Assembly (NCBI RefSeq): GCF_000174775.1
Contig: NZ_ACLR01000214.1
Location: 1 to 64,000 of the forward strand
Origin: Porphyromonas uenonis 60-3
GTDB lineage: Bacteria; Bacteroidota; Bacteroidia; Bacteroidales; Porphyromonadaceae
Length of the DNA: 64,000 bases
Reading direction: 5' to 3'
Shown: positions 33,440-42,694 of the stretch, in pieces
Position numbering within the stretch: position 1 is the first letter of the stretch
Layout: each line of letters begins with the position of its first letter
Position numbers and translations under genes: made by a program
Notes under the pieces: model-generated
The model's database searches: none
Seen by the model: the letters and a program-made list of their open reading frames with translations, nothing else
What the model was told of the DNA's origin: nothing

Positions 33440-34456
33440 ATGACTACTGAAAAACCTTTGCACTATCCTGATCCACGCAAGTCTACCGACTTCCTAAGGG
33501 ATATACTGATTATCTTCGCTGGTGTCGTCCTCTACACCTTCGGCTGGACTGCCTTCATCCTCTCGCAGGACATCACCTCTGGGGGGCTGGCAGGTATCGT
33601 CACCATCGTGCAGCTTGCGACAAATATACCTGCTACCATACCATATTACATCCTCAATGGAGGCTTACTGATACTCGCTATTTTTGTCTTAGGTCTGCAC
33701 TTCTCTTTGAAGACTATCATAGCTGTCGGGATGCTCTTCCTGACGATACCTGTCGGGCAGGCGCTCTTCACTCCTATGGTGGGACAGGGTCTGGAGGTGT
33801 ACAACAACCTACCTCACTTTCTGACAGAGATGCTACCTAACTTCGGACCTCTCTTGGCTCCTGACGAGCCTTTTGTTGCACTGATCATCGGGGCTAGTAT
33901 CTGCGGTGCTGGACTAGGCTTAGTCTTCTCTGCCAATGGTAGTACGGGTGGCACGGACATAATCGTGGCTATCGTCAATAAGTACAGCACGCTCTCACTG
34001 GGACGTGCTATGATCTTTATGGATGCCATCATCGTCACGACGGGTGCTGTCGTGAGCCACTTCTTCGGGCCACAATACAACTGGGGCACGGCTCTAGGCA
34101 AGCTCGCCTTCTCCTTCATAGAGATCACTATCGTGGGGCAGATGCTGGACTACATCATGAATGCCAACAAGCAGTCCGTGCAGCTACTCATCGTCAGCAC
34201 CAAGTACGAGCAGATCAGCGAGGCTGTGACTCAGAGTCTAGGATATGGCTGTACGATACTACATGGTGAGGGTGGCTACAGCCATCAGCCTACTCATGTG
34301 GTCCTAGTGACTATACGCAAGAACATGCGAGGTAGTCTCTACCAAGTGATCAATGCTGTAGACCCCAACGCCTTTATCTCTGAGTCTACTGTACATGGCG
34401 TATATGGGCAAGGCTTTGATTCGCTAGAAAAGGTGACTGGAAGGAAGAAGAAGTAA
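33440..34456 (+). CDS. YitT family membrane protein (DUF161/DUF2179)
   Basis: Inner-membrane protein with about five to six hydrophobic segments (DUF161 repeats, residues 20-240) and a cytosolic C-terminal DUF2179 domain (about 250-335, ending ESTVHGVYGQGFDSL). The frame is open from a TTG at 33389, but the Met at 33440 (MTTEKPLHYPDPRKSTDF) is the better start, because the upstream stretch lies within the first bases after the promoter. Function of YitT proteins is not settled; transport has been suggested. The ricT-like gene follows after 32 bases. Confidence 0.85.
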   Translation: MTTEKPLHYPDPRKSTDFLRDILIIFAGVVLYTFGWTAFILSQDITSGGLAGIVTIVQLATNIPATIPYYILNGGLLILAIFVLGLHFSLKTIIAVGMLFLTIPVGQALFTPMVGQGLEVYNNLPHFLTEMLPNFGPLLAPDEPFVALIIGASICGAGLGLVFSANGSTGGTDIIVAIVNKYSTLSLGRAMIFMDAIIVTTGAVVSHFFGPQYNWGTALGKLAFSFIEITIVGQMLDYIMNANKQSVQLLIVSTKYEQISEAVTQSLGYGCTILHGEGGYSHQPTHVVLVTIRKNMRGSLYQVINAVDPNAFISESTVHGVYGQGFDSLEKVTGRKKK

Positions 34457-34488
34457 TCTTACGACCTTCTCATTTTTGAAACTATGCG

Positions 34489-35769
34489 ATGGAATACAAA
34501 CCAGACCTACTAGATAAAATAGACTGCCCACGATGCAAAGGCGTAGGGTCGCGCTGCTGCAAGCTCTCCACCTTTGACTGGCTGGCGGATCTGCCCGACG
34601 GGGTGCAGCAGCAGGAGATCGTCGAGGTGCAGTTCAAGAATACCCGCAAAAACTACTACCGCAACGTGGATCACCTGGACCTCAAGCGAGGAGACTACGT
34701 GGTCGTAGAGGCTGACAGCGGAGGCTATGATGTCGGCATGGTAGCACTCACGGGGACGCTGGTCTCCACGAGGATACGAGCCAACCATGATGAGCAGTAT
34801 GTGGACAACGCCAAGGCGATCTACCGCAAAGCTCGTCCTGCCGACATGGATCACTACCGTGAGGCTAAGCTTCGCGAGCACCCGACGATGATTGAGTCGC
34901 GCGAGATAGCTACTTCGCTGGGACTAGACATGAAGATAGGCGATGTGGAGTATCAGGCCGACGGGACGCGCGCTATATTCTACTACATAGCGGATCAGCG
35001 AGTAGACTTTCGCAAGTTGATACGACTCCTAGCTGATGCCTTCCACATACGTGTGGAGATGCGTCAGATAGGCGCTAGACAAGAGGCGGGACGTATAGGA
35101 GGTATCGGTCCCTGCGGACGAGCGCTCTGCTGCTCGACGTGGCTCTCCCGCTTTAACTCTGTCAGTACGGCTGCAGCTCGCTTTCAGAACTTAGCTCAGA
35201 ACTCGCTCAAGCTCACCGGACAGTGTGGCAAGCTCAAGTGCTGTACCAACTATGAGGTAGACGTCTACATGGAGGCGAAGAAGTCTTTTCCCTCGAGTCG
35301 TACGACCCTAGAGACGGAGAGTGGCACCTACTACTTCAACAAGTGCGACCTCCTAGCGGGAGAGATCACTTACAGCCTAGCGCCTAAGAGTCTTGAAGAG
35401 CCTGAGACCATATCTGTGGAGCGGGCTAAGGAGGTTATAGAGATGAACCAGCGTGGCGAGATCCCCGAGACGCTCTCTGACCAGCAGGAGGCTCCGAAGA
35501 AGCCTAAGGACATACTCTTTGACAATGCAATCAACCGCTTTGATCAGCCCAAGAAGCGTAAGCGTCGTAAGTCAAAGAAGAGAGAGCGTTTCAGCTCTGA
35601 CACACCGAGAGCGAAGGAGGCCAACCTAGAGAGCGACAATACTGAGGAGCCTCTGGACGGGCAAAGTGCTAGCGAAGAGTCAGACACGCAATCACCTCGC
35701 AAGCCGAGGCGCAAGCCTCAGGCGGGCAATCGTCGTCGCCGTCCACGCACGAAGCCTCAGGAGGAGTAG
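34489..35769 (+). CDS. PSP1/RicT-like protein
   Basis: Contains the PSP1 C-terminal domain of the RicT (YaaT) family: RVEMRQIGARQEAGRIGGIG (about 185-204), then CGRALCCSTWL and CGKLKCCTNYEV, whose cysteines could hold an iron-sulphur cluster. The tail from about 345 is highly basic (KKRKRRKSKKRERF and similar), suggesting RNA or ribosome contact. RicT homologues in Bacillus join RNase Y-associated complexes; in Bacteroidetes the role is untested. The gene lies directly before gldH (27-base gap), a pairing I recall as frequent in Bacteroidales. Confidence 0.85.
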   Translation: MEYKPDLLDKIDCPRCKGVGSRCCKLSTFDWLADLPDGVQQQEIVEVQFKNTRKNYYRNVDHLDLKRGDYVVVEADSGGYDVGMVALTGTLVSTRIRANHDEQYVDNAKAIYRKARPADMDHYREAKLREHPTMIESREIATSLGLDMKIGDVEYQADGTRAIFYYIADQRVDFRKLIRLLADAFHIRVEMRQIGARQEAGRIGGIGPCGRALCCSTWLSRFNSVSTAAARFQNLAQNSLKLTGQCGKLKCCTNYEVDVYMEAKKSFPSSRTTLETESGTYYFNKCDLLAGEITYSLAPKSLEEPETISVERAKEVIEMNQRGEIPETLSDQQEAPKKPKDILFDNAINRFDQPKKRKRRKSKKRERFSSDTPRAKEANLESDNTEEPLDGQSASEESDTQSPRKPRRKPQAGNRRRRPRTKPQEE

Positions 35770-35796
35770 CCCACTACCGCTAGATCACTTAGAGCT

Positions 35797-36294
35797 ATGA
35801 GCAGAGGGTGCAGAGGTGGTGTCGTCGGGTGGATAGCTGTGCTGTCTATCCTGACTCTCCTAACTCTTGGCTCCTGCCACTATGCGGCTTATCAGAAGCA
35901 AATGCAGACCGAAGAGATACCCGAGAGCGGATGGTCTGCGGGACGTAACATCTCTTTTGATAGCTTCGTCGAGCACCCTCGGACGCCTCACACGCTTTAC
36001 CTCTACATACGGTACAACAGTCGCTACGCATACACTACCCTACCGCTCACCATTCGTCTACGCTCTGCTCTCGGGTGGAGCGCTACGACGACCCTGGCAC
36101 TGCCTCTCACCGAGGAGCCTGGCGTTTGGTCTGGAGAGGGCTACGCACTGCGACAGCAACTTTACAAAGTCAACACGCTCCTGACACCGCCTCACCCGGG
36201 GCTCTACACCATCGAGCTAAGCCAGGCGACTGGTCAAGACACCCTCACGGGCATCGAGACAGTCGGTGTCGCTTGGGTCGCTACTGAGCTATAG
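35797..36294 (+). CDS. gldH: gliding-motility-type lipoprotein GldH
   Basis: Short lipoprotein (165 aa) with a signal ending LTLGSC (about 25-30) and a compact beta-rich domain containing the FDSFVEHPRTPHTLYLYIRYN region seen in GldH. In Flavobacterium GldH is needed for gliding and works alongside the type IX secretion machinery. In non-motile Porphyromonas-like bacteria it is retained, probably for secretion or envelope function. The assignment rests partly on its place after the ricT-like gene. Confidence 0.75.
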   Translation: MSRGCRGGVVGWIAVLSILTLLTLGSCHYAAYQKQMQTEEIPESGWSAGRNISFDSFVEHPRTPHTLYLYIRYNSRYAYTTLPLTIRLRSALGWSATTTLALPLTEEPGVWSGEGYALRQQLYKVNTLLTPPHPGLYTIELSQATGQDTLTGIETVGVAWVATEL

Positions 36295-36308
36295 CTTCGA
36301 ATAAGCGC

Positions 36309-36372
36309 AAACAAAGCAGTCCCGCGGGGAGCACAACATTGCTGTAGACTCCTCACGGGACTGGTTTGTTTT
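36309..36372. terminator. bidirectional terminator between gldH and the T9SS cargo gene
   Basis: AAACAAA-GCAGTCCCG on the left pairs with CGGGACTG-GTTTGTTT on the right, with GGGGAG/CTCC inside the loop. A-rich and T-rich arms on both sides allow termination of both convergent genes. Confidence 0.8.
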
Positions 36373-36386
36373 ATCAGAAACGTCTT

Positions 36387-38000
36387 CTAACGGACGAATC
36401 GTACAGTACTAACGCCTCGCTCCGTCACCAGTTGACCAACGTAAAGCCCCTGAGCTAGTTCAGTCAGGAAAAGCTTTGAACTATCTAACAGTCTGTAGCT
36501 CTCTAGTAGTCTACCCGTTGTGTCGTACAGATAGAGTGTACCCGTAGCGGGCTCTGAGAAGTGAAGTGCATCACCCTGCCAAAGGACAGAAAGGTTACTA
36601 CGCTCGATCTCAATAGGCGCAATCGCTAGTGGCTGAACTAGGAAGTGTTTGTCCATACGCAGATAAGCACTGCGATAGTACTTCGCTCCCGTCATATCCA
36701 CAGCGCAAGAGGTCAAGGTCTTACCATCTGCAGAGAGTGCTATAGCCCCCATATCTGTAATACTCTCCTGCTCCGTCTTGCCATAAGGTGTGTAAGAGTA
36801 AGTGAAGGCTGGGGATAGGTCTGTACCTGTGATCTGCTTCAGATACTCCAGCATAGTCATCTTCTTGCCGTCTGAGTAAAGCACGTAGGTGTTGCGGTCA
36901 GAGGGGTCCAAGCTTCCATCTGGATAGCATATCCATCCGCCATCATTAGTACGCCCGACACCTCCGAGACCATAAGCCTCTTTTATATTGAGCCGACTGA
37001 TGCTACCATCAGCCACACTTAGAGATCCAGGATAGGTGATTGTAACCATGTCATCGCCCTCTCCCACCATCTCTTGGATGGATATCATCCAGTAGCCACT
37101 TGCTGGAGACATAATCTGCCACGCTAGATCAGGGACAGCTCTCTTGACGGCCTTATTGTATGCCTTCTCCCAGGCCGCATAAGCTTCATTATACTTAGCC
37201 TCTTGCTGAGCGTAGGTGTCAGGATCCGTCTCATAGTCTGCAGTCACATAGTCGTCCCACTCTGGCTGAGGACCAGGCAGTGGAGCCTCTAGATTGTAGA
37301 GGAATGAGTCACAAGGTGTAGAGCACTGGTACTGCCCCTGGTCATCAAGTTGCCAGAAGAGAGGTCTGTCGGTCCCGTTGTGGGTGTTTTGTCGCCCTAA
37401 GATCTTCTTTCCATCATCAGAGCAGAAGAAGGCTTGCGTGTAGTTGGGCTTGTTGTTCAGATAGTCCTTCTCAAGCATAGGGAGCTTTTTAATCGTCCAG
37501 GAGCCATCCTCACTACGTGTACCGTAGATAGGTATCGCCATGCTCTCCTGAGCATAGGTCGGATCCATCACGTAGCCCACGAGGTGCTTGGCATCGGGAG
37601 TTACATAGACAGGTCTTACGTCAGACCAATCACTCTCTGGGGTCTTAATCTCGTGTAGCTTCTCTTGTGCCATATTGTAGACAAAAGCCCCTACCTCATC
37701 CTGAGCGACAAAGATCTCACCATCATCAGAGACAGCGTAGATCATATACTTCTCAGCACCCGTCTCAGAGAGGAAGAGTGATGTCGTGTCTCGCTGCGTG
37801 TCGTAGCAGAAAGCTGTGGAGTTAGGACTACCTCCATATATGTATCGTCCGTTGGGACTGGTACCGTAGATGGAGAAGCTACAAGCCTCGGCTGGTAGTG
37901 CCTTCGGCTCTTGCGTGATCTTACATCCTGTCTTCTGAGCTGTCAGTGCGCAGCTCAGCGCAAGGAGTAGGAGTAATGAAGAGAGTAGTTTTCTTGTCAT
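36387..38000 (-). CDS. secreted protein of unknown function with T9SS sorting domain
   Basis: A signal peptide (MTRKLLSSLLLLLALSCALTAQ) is followed by about 430 residues that look like a beta-propeller of short SPNGRYIYG / DDGEIFVA / PDAKHLVG / DDGKKILG repeats, a pattern suggesting WD-like blades. The final 75 residues (LSVLWQGDALHF ... LYDTTGRLLESYRL ... VSTVRFVR) are a T9SS type A sorting domain, so the product is expected on the surface or secreted. A Glu/Tyr/Ala-rich insert around 245-285 could be a helical arm. No enzyme motif was found. It has its own -7 element and terminator. Confidence 0.75.
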   Translation of the reverse strand: MTRKLLSSLLLLLALSCALTAQKTGCKITQEPKALPAEACSFSIYGTSPNGRYIYGGSPNSTAFCYDTQRDTTSLFLSETGAEKYMIYAVSDDGEIFVAQDEVGAFVYNMAQEKLHEIKTPESDWSDVRPVYVTPDAKHLVGYVMDPTYAQESMAIPIYGTRSEDGSWTIKKLPMLEKDYLNNKPNYTQAFFCSDDGKKILGRQNTHNGTDRPLFWQLDDQGQYQCSTPCDSFLYNLEAPLPGPQPEWDDYVTADYETDPDTYAQQEAKYNEAYAAWEKAYNKAVKRAVPDLAWQIMSPASGYWMISIQEMVGEGDDMVTITYPGSLSVADGSISRLNIKEAYGLGGVGRTNDGGWICYPDGSLDPSDRNTYVLYSDGKKMTMLEYLKQITGTDLSPAFTYSYTPYGKTEQESITDMGAIALSADGKTLTSCAVDMTGAKYYRSAYLRMDKHFLVQPLAIAPIEIERSNLSVLWQGDALHFSEPATGTLYLYDTTGRLLESYRLLDSSKLFLTELAQGLYVGQLVTERGVSTVRFVR

Positions 38001-38032
38001 ATCGTTTTAAGCTTTAAGAGTAATACCTATAA

Positions 38033-38040
38033 CAAAGATA
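38033..38040 (-). promoter_or_regulatory. -7 element for the T9SS propeller-like gene
   Basis: CAAAGATA on the plus strand is TATCTTTG on the minus strand, 33 bases upstream of the start at 38000. Confidence 0.6.
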
Positions 38041-38142
38041 GTTTTATTTTTCGAGAAAATCAATAGCCAACACGCACAAAAATACCTACTATAAGGTATG
38101 TTTTTGATGAGTTGGACGGGCTGTCGTGTAGGGAAATTGTAC

Positions 38143-38150
38143 TACTTTTG
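38143..38150 (+). promoter_or_regulatory. -7 element for the C10 protease gene
   Basis: TACTTTTG, 27 bases before the ATG at 38178. Confidence 0.6.
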
Positions 38151-38177
38151 CTTCCTTAGACAAAACGCTGTAACCAT

Positions 38178-41100
38178 ATGACCCAACGCTTCTTCTTCCT
38201 AGCCTTAAGCGTGATCCTCTCTATGAGCACGCTGTGGGCTAAACCTCGTACAGAGACGCAGGCTCGACTCATAGCCGAGCAATATACTATACAACGACTT
38301 AGCAGTAGTGAGCTAGCCTCTCTACGCTCTGGCACTACGCCTTTGCTAACGCTCGTGTCAGCCCCCTCCGCAGACACCGATGGTATGACCGTACGTCATC
38401 AGATGATGGCTCCGACCGTGCAAGATCAAGCCACCGCATACTACGTATATAATATAGGTACCGAAAGAGGCTACGTGATGGTCTCGGGCGATGATCTACT
38501 CCCCGAGGTAATCGCCTATGCCGACGCTGGGGCCTTCCTTCCTGATGAGGAGCAGCCAGAGCACATCGCCTCCTTTCTCGCTCAGGTGCGAGCCTCTCTA
38601 CAATACTTGGTAGCGCAAGGCAAGCCCGTAGTGATGCCCCGCACCTCACAGCTACGTCCGGAAGGCGTAAACCCTCTTCTCGATCGCATTCAGTGGGGAC
38701 AAGATTACCCCTTCAATACGCACTGCCCCTACAAGAATGGAGGTCAGTCTGTCGTAGGGTGTGTCGCAACGGCTCTCTCACAGATCCTTCGCTATCACCA
38801 GTGGCCTGATGACAAGGGTGTGGGGATCTGCGAGTATAAGGAGAAGGACGGCACCGAGCATCGTGTTGACTTCTCTCAGACTACCTACAACTGGGCAAAA
38901 ATGCCTAAACGCCCTAATCGGTATGAGCCACAAGATGTGACCGATGCGCTCTCTACGCTATGCTATCACGTCGGTGTCCTCTCACACATGCAGTATAGTC
39001 CTGCGGGTAGTGGCACCTTCTCGCAATACCCTAAGGAGGGATTAAGCCAATACCTCAAGTACAGCAAAAACATCCAGCTACTCAACCGCATGAACTACAA
39101 GATTGCTGACTGGATGGACATCATTGCCAAGGAGCTCAACGAGGAGCGCCCCGTCTACTACGCTGGAGCCAGTAGCACCGTAGGACACGCCTTCGTCTGC
39201 GATGGCTATCGGCAGAATGGATACTTCCACATCAACTTCGGGTGGAACGGTATGGCGGACGGATTCTTCCTCCTCTATGCTATCACGCCTAGGACGCTAG
39301 GTACTGGTGGCGGAACCTCCTATGATGGGTACAACAACCTGCAGGAGATCATGATCGGCATAGAGCCCGACCGTGACGGGTCTTCGGAGCGCACCGTCAG
39401 TGAGGATATATCAGCACTTGCCCTAGCCGTGTCATGCGATGACAATAAGACGATTGCGCTCAAAGATGTCGTCCTCGAGCTGGGCTCTGCCGTCCAGTAC
39501 AAGACGCAGCTCTGCCTCGCCATCACACCAACTCAGGAGGGAGCACAGAGTAAATACGGAGCACTCAGTGAGGAGCAAGAGCTAGAGTTTCACAACTACT
39601 ATATCTACTCTGAGAAAAGCCTACACCCCGTTCCCTCCGTTGACCTCAGAGACCTAGGTCTACCCACACAGAATGCGAGCTACGTTGTGACGCTCGCCTA
39701 CGCTGGCAATGGCGGTAAGCTCATCCCCGTACGCCACTACAATGGTGGTGTCTCTGAGGTGACAGTCACCTTTGACTCAGACGGCAAGGCTCACTGCACG
39801 TCCCCCCAGATGAAGCCTAGACTAGCTTTGTCCGAAATCAAAACGTCTGACTTACGTGGCTACAGCAGGAGCTCGGTCACACTCTTCATTGACAACCTAA
39901 GCCAGGAGGAGTACTTCTCGTCATGGGACTGCTACTTTGAGGATATGAAGGGTGACCACACCTTCCTAGGAACGCCCTCCGCATTGTTGAGTCCACAGGT
40001 AAAGCAAGAGATTCCCCTCAAGGTCCCCAGACTATCGCTCCCCGCTGGCACCAAGGGCAACATACTCCTCAAGGGAAGCTACATAGATGCCGATGGTAGC
40101 GATCAAGACTACATCATACGCTCCCGACAGTGTCTAGAGGTACTCCCAGCCAAAGACCCCATCTACAAGGCATCCTCTCTCAAGTGTGTCGCTCAGCGCT
40201 CTCTAACGGGAGCTATAGAGTATGCCCCAGGAGTTCACGATATGACCTTTGAGGTGAGCAATCTGGGCAAACTCTCAAGAGGCAGGATGCTCATTCAGTG
40301 GGCACTCGTACAGACTAATCTAAAAGATAGTGACTCCATCAGACATGAAGGTCAAGGCTACATAGAGACCCTCAAGAGAGGGGAGACGAAGCAGTACACT
40401 ATAAAGTCCTCTCAGTGGACAGATGTGGCAAAAGGCTCTGACTACTACCTCATCGTCCAGCTGTACGACATAGTTGAGGACTTCGGAGTCAATAGATATG
40501 GAGAAAAAGAAGGCGAGCTGAACCTCCCCATAGCTATTGTAGACCAGCTCTCACCAGCCATTGACGAGGAGCACTACGTCTCACTAGAGAAGGAGTCTGA
40601 CCGTGCATACCCTCTCAAGGTCAATGTAGCAACACCCAGTATGATTCGCCTCAATGGACTGAGCCTCACGGGGATGTCACAAAAAGATGGAGTCTACCAT
40701 ATCAACGGTAGAGCTAGCGATGGTCGTACCGCCATCATTGGAGCTTTCAGCTCCCTAGAGTTTGACCAGACAGACAGTTCCACGGGAATTATCGCGGCCG
40801 ACTTCTCTCACGCCTCTCCCCTCTTACAGCACGTATCCATATGCCACAGCAAGATAAGAGGTGAGGCGATGACCGAGATGCTACAGTCACTACCCGACCG
40901 CTCAGCGACCACACCTGGTACCATAGCACTCATCGACACCTCTAGACCTGACCTCGAGGGCAGCATCTGCACCCCAGAGCAGGTAGCACTGGCAGCACAG
41001 CGTGGCTGGACCGTCACCGATCAGCAGGGGAATGCTTATACGGCCATTGATACGCCTGCGGAGGCAATGCAAAGTGACTGGGCAATCTATCCGATGCCCG

Positions 41101-41294
41101 TACGGGATCAGATGACCGTCGTGGGGCTTCCTGCGACCAGCTCCGTGACGCTCTACACGCTACAAGGTGAGCGACTACTAGAGGCGGTCACCTCAGCCAG
41201 TGGCCAGCTACAGATTAGCCTAGCACATCTACCCAGTGGTGCCTACATTCTCAATACTGCGCTAGGAAGCCGACGTGTAGTCGTCGCCCACTAG
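38178..41294 (+). CDS. C10-family (streptopain-like) cysteine protease with T9SS domain
   Basis: Predicted secreted cysteine protease, related to SpeB of streptococci and to PrtT/interpain-type enzymes of oral Bacteroidales. A signal peptide is followed by a Spi-type propeptide (about 25-150) and the catalytic domain. Cys195 lies in VVGCVATALSQIL and His337 in VGHAFVCDGY, followed by INFGWNGMADGFF. The C-terminal two thirds are beta-sandwich modules; the last 75 residues (SDWAIYPMPVRDQMTV ... LGSRRVVVAH) are a T9SS type A sorting domain. The 1038 aa length is large but fits such multidomain enzymes. It ends at a strong terminator. Confidence 0.9.
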   Translation: MTQRFFFLALSVILSMSTLWAKPRTETQARLIAEQYTIQRLSSSELASLRSGTTPLLTLVSAPSADTDGMTVRHQMMAPTVQDQATAYYVYNIGTERGYVMVSGDDLLPEVIAYADAGAFLPDEEQPEHIASFLAQVRASLQYLVAQGKPVVMPRTSQLRPEGVNPLLDRIQWGQDYPFNTHCPYKNGGQSVVGCVATALSQILRYHQWPDDKGVGICEYKEKDGTEHRVDFSQTTYNWAKMPKRPNRYEPQDVTDALSTLCYHVGVLSHMQYSPAGSGTFSQYPKEGLSQYLKYSKNIQLLNRMNYKIADWMDIIAKELNEERPVYYAGASSTVGHAFVCDGYRQNGYFHINFGWNGMADGFFLLYAITPRTLGTGGGTSYDGYNNLQEIMIGIEPDRDGSSERTVSEDISALALAVSCDDNKTIALKDVVLELGSAVQYKTQLCLAITPTQEGAQSKYGALSEEQELEFHNYYIYSEKSLHPVPSVDLRDLGLPTQNASYVVTLAYAGNGGKLIPVRHYNGGVSEVTVTFDSDGKAHCTSPQMKPRLALSEIKTSDLRGYSRSSVTLFIDNLSQEEYFSSWDCYFEDMKGDHTFLGTPSALLSPQVKQEIPLKVPRLSLPAGTKGNILLKGSYIDADGSDQDYIIRSRQCLEVLPAKDPIYKASSLKCVAQRSLTGAIEYAPGVHDMTFEVSNLGKLSRGRMLIQWALVQTNLKDSDSIRHEGQGYIETLKRGETKQYTIKSSQWTDVAKGSDYYLIVQLYDIVEDFGVNRYGEKEGELNLPIAIVDQLSPAIDEEHYVSLEKESDRAYPLKVNVATPSMIRLNGLSLTGMSQKDGVYHINGRASDGRTAIIGAFSSLEFDQTDSSTGIIAADFSHASPLLQHVSICHSKIRGEAMTEMLQSLPDRSATTPGTIALIDTSRPDLEGSICTPEQVALAAQRGWTVTDQQGNAYTAIDTPAEAMQSDWAIYPMPVRDQMTVVGLPATSSVTLYTLQGERLLEAVTSASGQLQISLAHLPSGAYILNTALGSRRVVVAH

Positions 41295-41318
41295 GCCTTA
41301 TAAACCAATCAATTAGGC

Positions 41319-41356
41319 AGCCCCAAAGGAAGTTTTGACCTCCTTTGGGGCTTTTT
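41319..41356 (+). terminator. terminator of the C10 protease gene
   Basis: GCCCCAAAGGA at 41320-41330 pairs with TCCTTTGGGGC at 41341-41351 around a 10-base loop, followed by T5. Confidence 0.9.
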
Positions 41357-41411
41357 CGCTTCGCCCTCCAATCCTTTTCGCCGATTGTGTTGTCCGCTAA
41401 GACGAGTCACT

Positions 41412-41605
41412 CAGAGATCTCCGTGGCTATTTTCGTTTTCTCAGGGAGGAAATGAATTTTCTTCACCGAGGGCCGAAATAAAAGTTCGGAAGAATGAAAT
41501 GAAACTTCGGAAGAAAGATTTCGAAGTTCCGATGAATCTTTTTATTCCTCCGTGAAGGATTCTCATTTTCCACCGAGGCAATTTCGATTTCCTCGGAGCT
41601 CTGGG
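41412..41605 (+). repeat. family A array, copy 4
   Basis: Consecutive 21-23 bp units (CCGTGG..., CCGAGG..., CGGAAG...) with the subtype-I core at about 41466-41535, altered at its left edge and with one change on the right (CCGATGAA). It lies between the C10 protease terminator and murI. Bases 41606-41693 hold nothing I recognise. Confidence 0.85.
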
Positions 41606-41693
41606 CTGAGTGGCGGTGATCGGCTGTCAACGGCTGGCTGTTACATAGAGACTCAATTCTCTCTAGCGCCACTAGTGCTCCGAGGGATATTAG

Positions 41694-41742
41694 TTCCTCT
41701 AACCTCTAATCTCTAACTTCTAATCTCTAACCTCTAACTTCT
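41694..41742. repeat. TCTAAyyTC tract upstream of murI
   Basis: About six units (CTAACCTCTAATCTCTAACT type) ending seven bases before the murI -7 element. Confidence 0.7.
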
Positions 41743-41748
41743 TTTTCG

Positions 41749-41756
41749 TACCTTTG
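41749..41756 (+). promoter_or_regulatory. -7 element for murI
   Basis: TACCTTTG, 63 bases before the murI ATG and next to a TCTAAyyTC tract, the same arrangement as at ksgA. Confidence 0.6.
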
Positions 41757-41819
41757 GAGTGGAGTTGCGAGAGTTGCTCCCATTTCCCAAGCTAGACACT
41801 ATAAACTATAGTACAATCG

Positions 41820-42665
41820 ATGCAACAGATAGAGGGTCCCATCGGGGTATTTGACTCAGGGTACGGAGGATTGACCATCCTGCGTAAGCTACGTGAGCAG
41901 CTACCTCAGTACGACTTCGTTTATCTCGGCGACAATGCGCGCTCGCCCTACGGCTCGCGGTCTATGCATGTCGTCTACCAATTTACGAGAGAGGCCGTTG
42001 AGAAGCTCTTTGACCTAGGTTGTCCCCTAGTCATCCTCGCCTGCAACACCGCCTCAGCGAAGGCGCTCCGACAGATACAGCAAGAGGATCTGCCCAAGCT
42101 TGACGGTGGCTCCATGCGTCGTCGTGTGCTGGGGATCATTCGCCCGACAGTCGAGTGCATCGACACACTCACGGGCACTAAGCATGTGGGTATCCTAGCC
42201 ACTGAGGGCACCGTCTCTAGCGAGAGCTATGTAGCTGAGATACACAAGCTCTACCCCGACATGACCGTCGTGCAGGAGGCTTGTCCGCTTTGGGTGCCGA
42301 TCGTAGAGACAGGCGAGAGTGATAGCCCAGGGACCGACTTCTTCGTGCGCAAGCACTTGGAGCGTCTCTTGGCACAGGACGAGAAGATCGACACGATCAT
42401 CCTCGGCTGTACCCACTACCCTATTCTGATGCCTAAGATACAGCGCCTGCTCACCCCCTCGATCAAGGTTGTGGCTCAGGGCGAACTAGTAGCTAAGTCT
42501 CTCGAAGAGTACCTCGTACGACACCCCGAGATGGAGGCGCAGCTAACACGTGGTGGTACGACACGCTACTACACGACGGAGCAGACGGAGCGTTTCTCCC
42601 GTACGGCTTCTATATTCTTTGACACACCCATAGCGGTAGAGCATCTGTCTCTATCACAGTACTAA
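41820..42665 (+). CDS. murI: glutamate racemase
   Basis: Makes D-glutamate for peptidoglycan from L-glutamate without cofactor. The N-terminal motif GVFDSGYGGLT and DNARSPYG are present; the two catalytic cysteines are Cys75 in LACNTAS and Cys197 in LGCTHYP. The 281 aa length is usual. The META lipoprotein gene follows after 29 bases. Confidence 0.96.
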   Translation: MQQIEGPIGVFDSGYGGLTILRKLREQLPQYDFVYLGDNARSPYGSRSMHVVYQFTREAVEKLFDLGCPLVILACNTASAKALRQIQQEDLPKLDGGSMRRRVLGIIRPTVECIDTLTGTKHVGILATEGTVSSESYVAEIHKLYPDMTVVQEACPLWVPIVETGESDSPGTDFFVRKHLERLLAQDEKIDTIILGCTHYPILMPKIQRLLTPSIKVVAQGELVAKSLEEYLVRHPEMEAQLTRGGTTRYYTTEQTERFSRTASIFFDTPIAVEHLSLSQY

Positions 42666-42694
42666 TGAAATAACCAATTGCAAAACGAATCACT

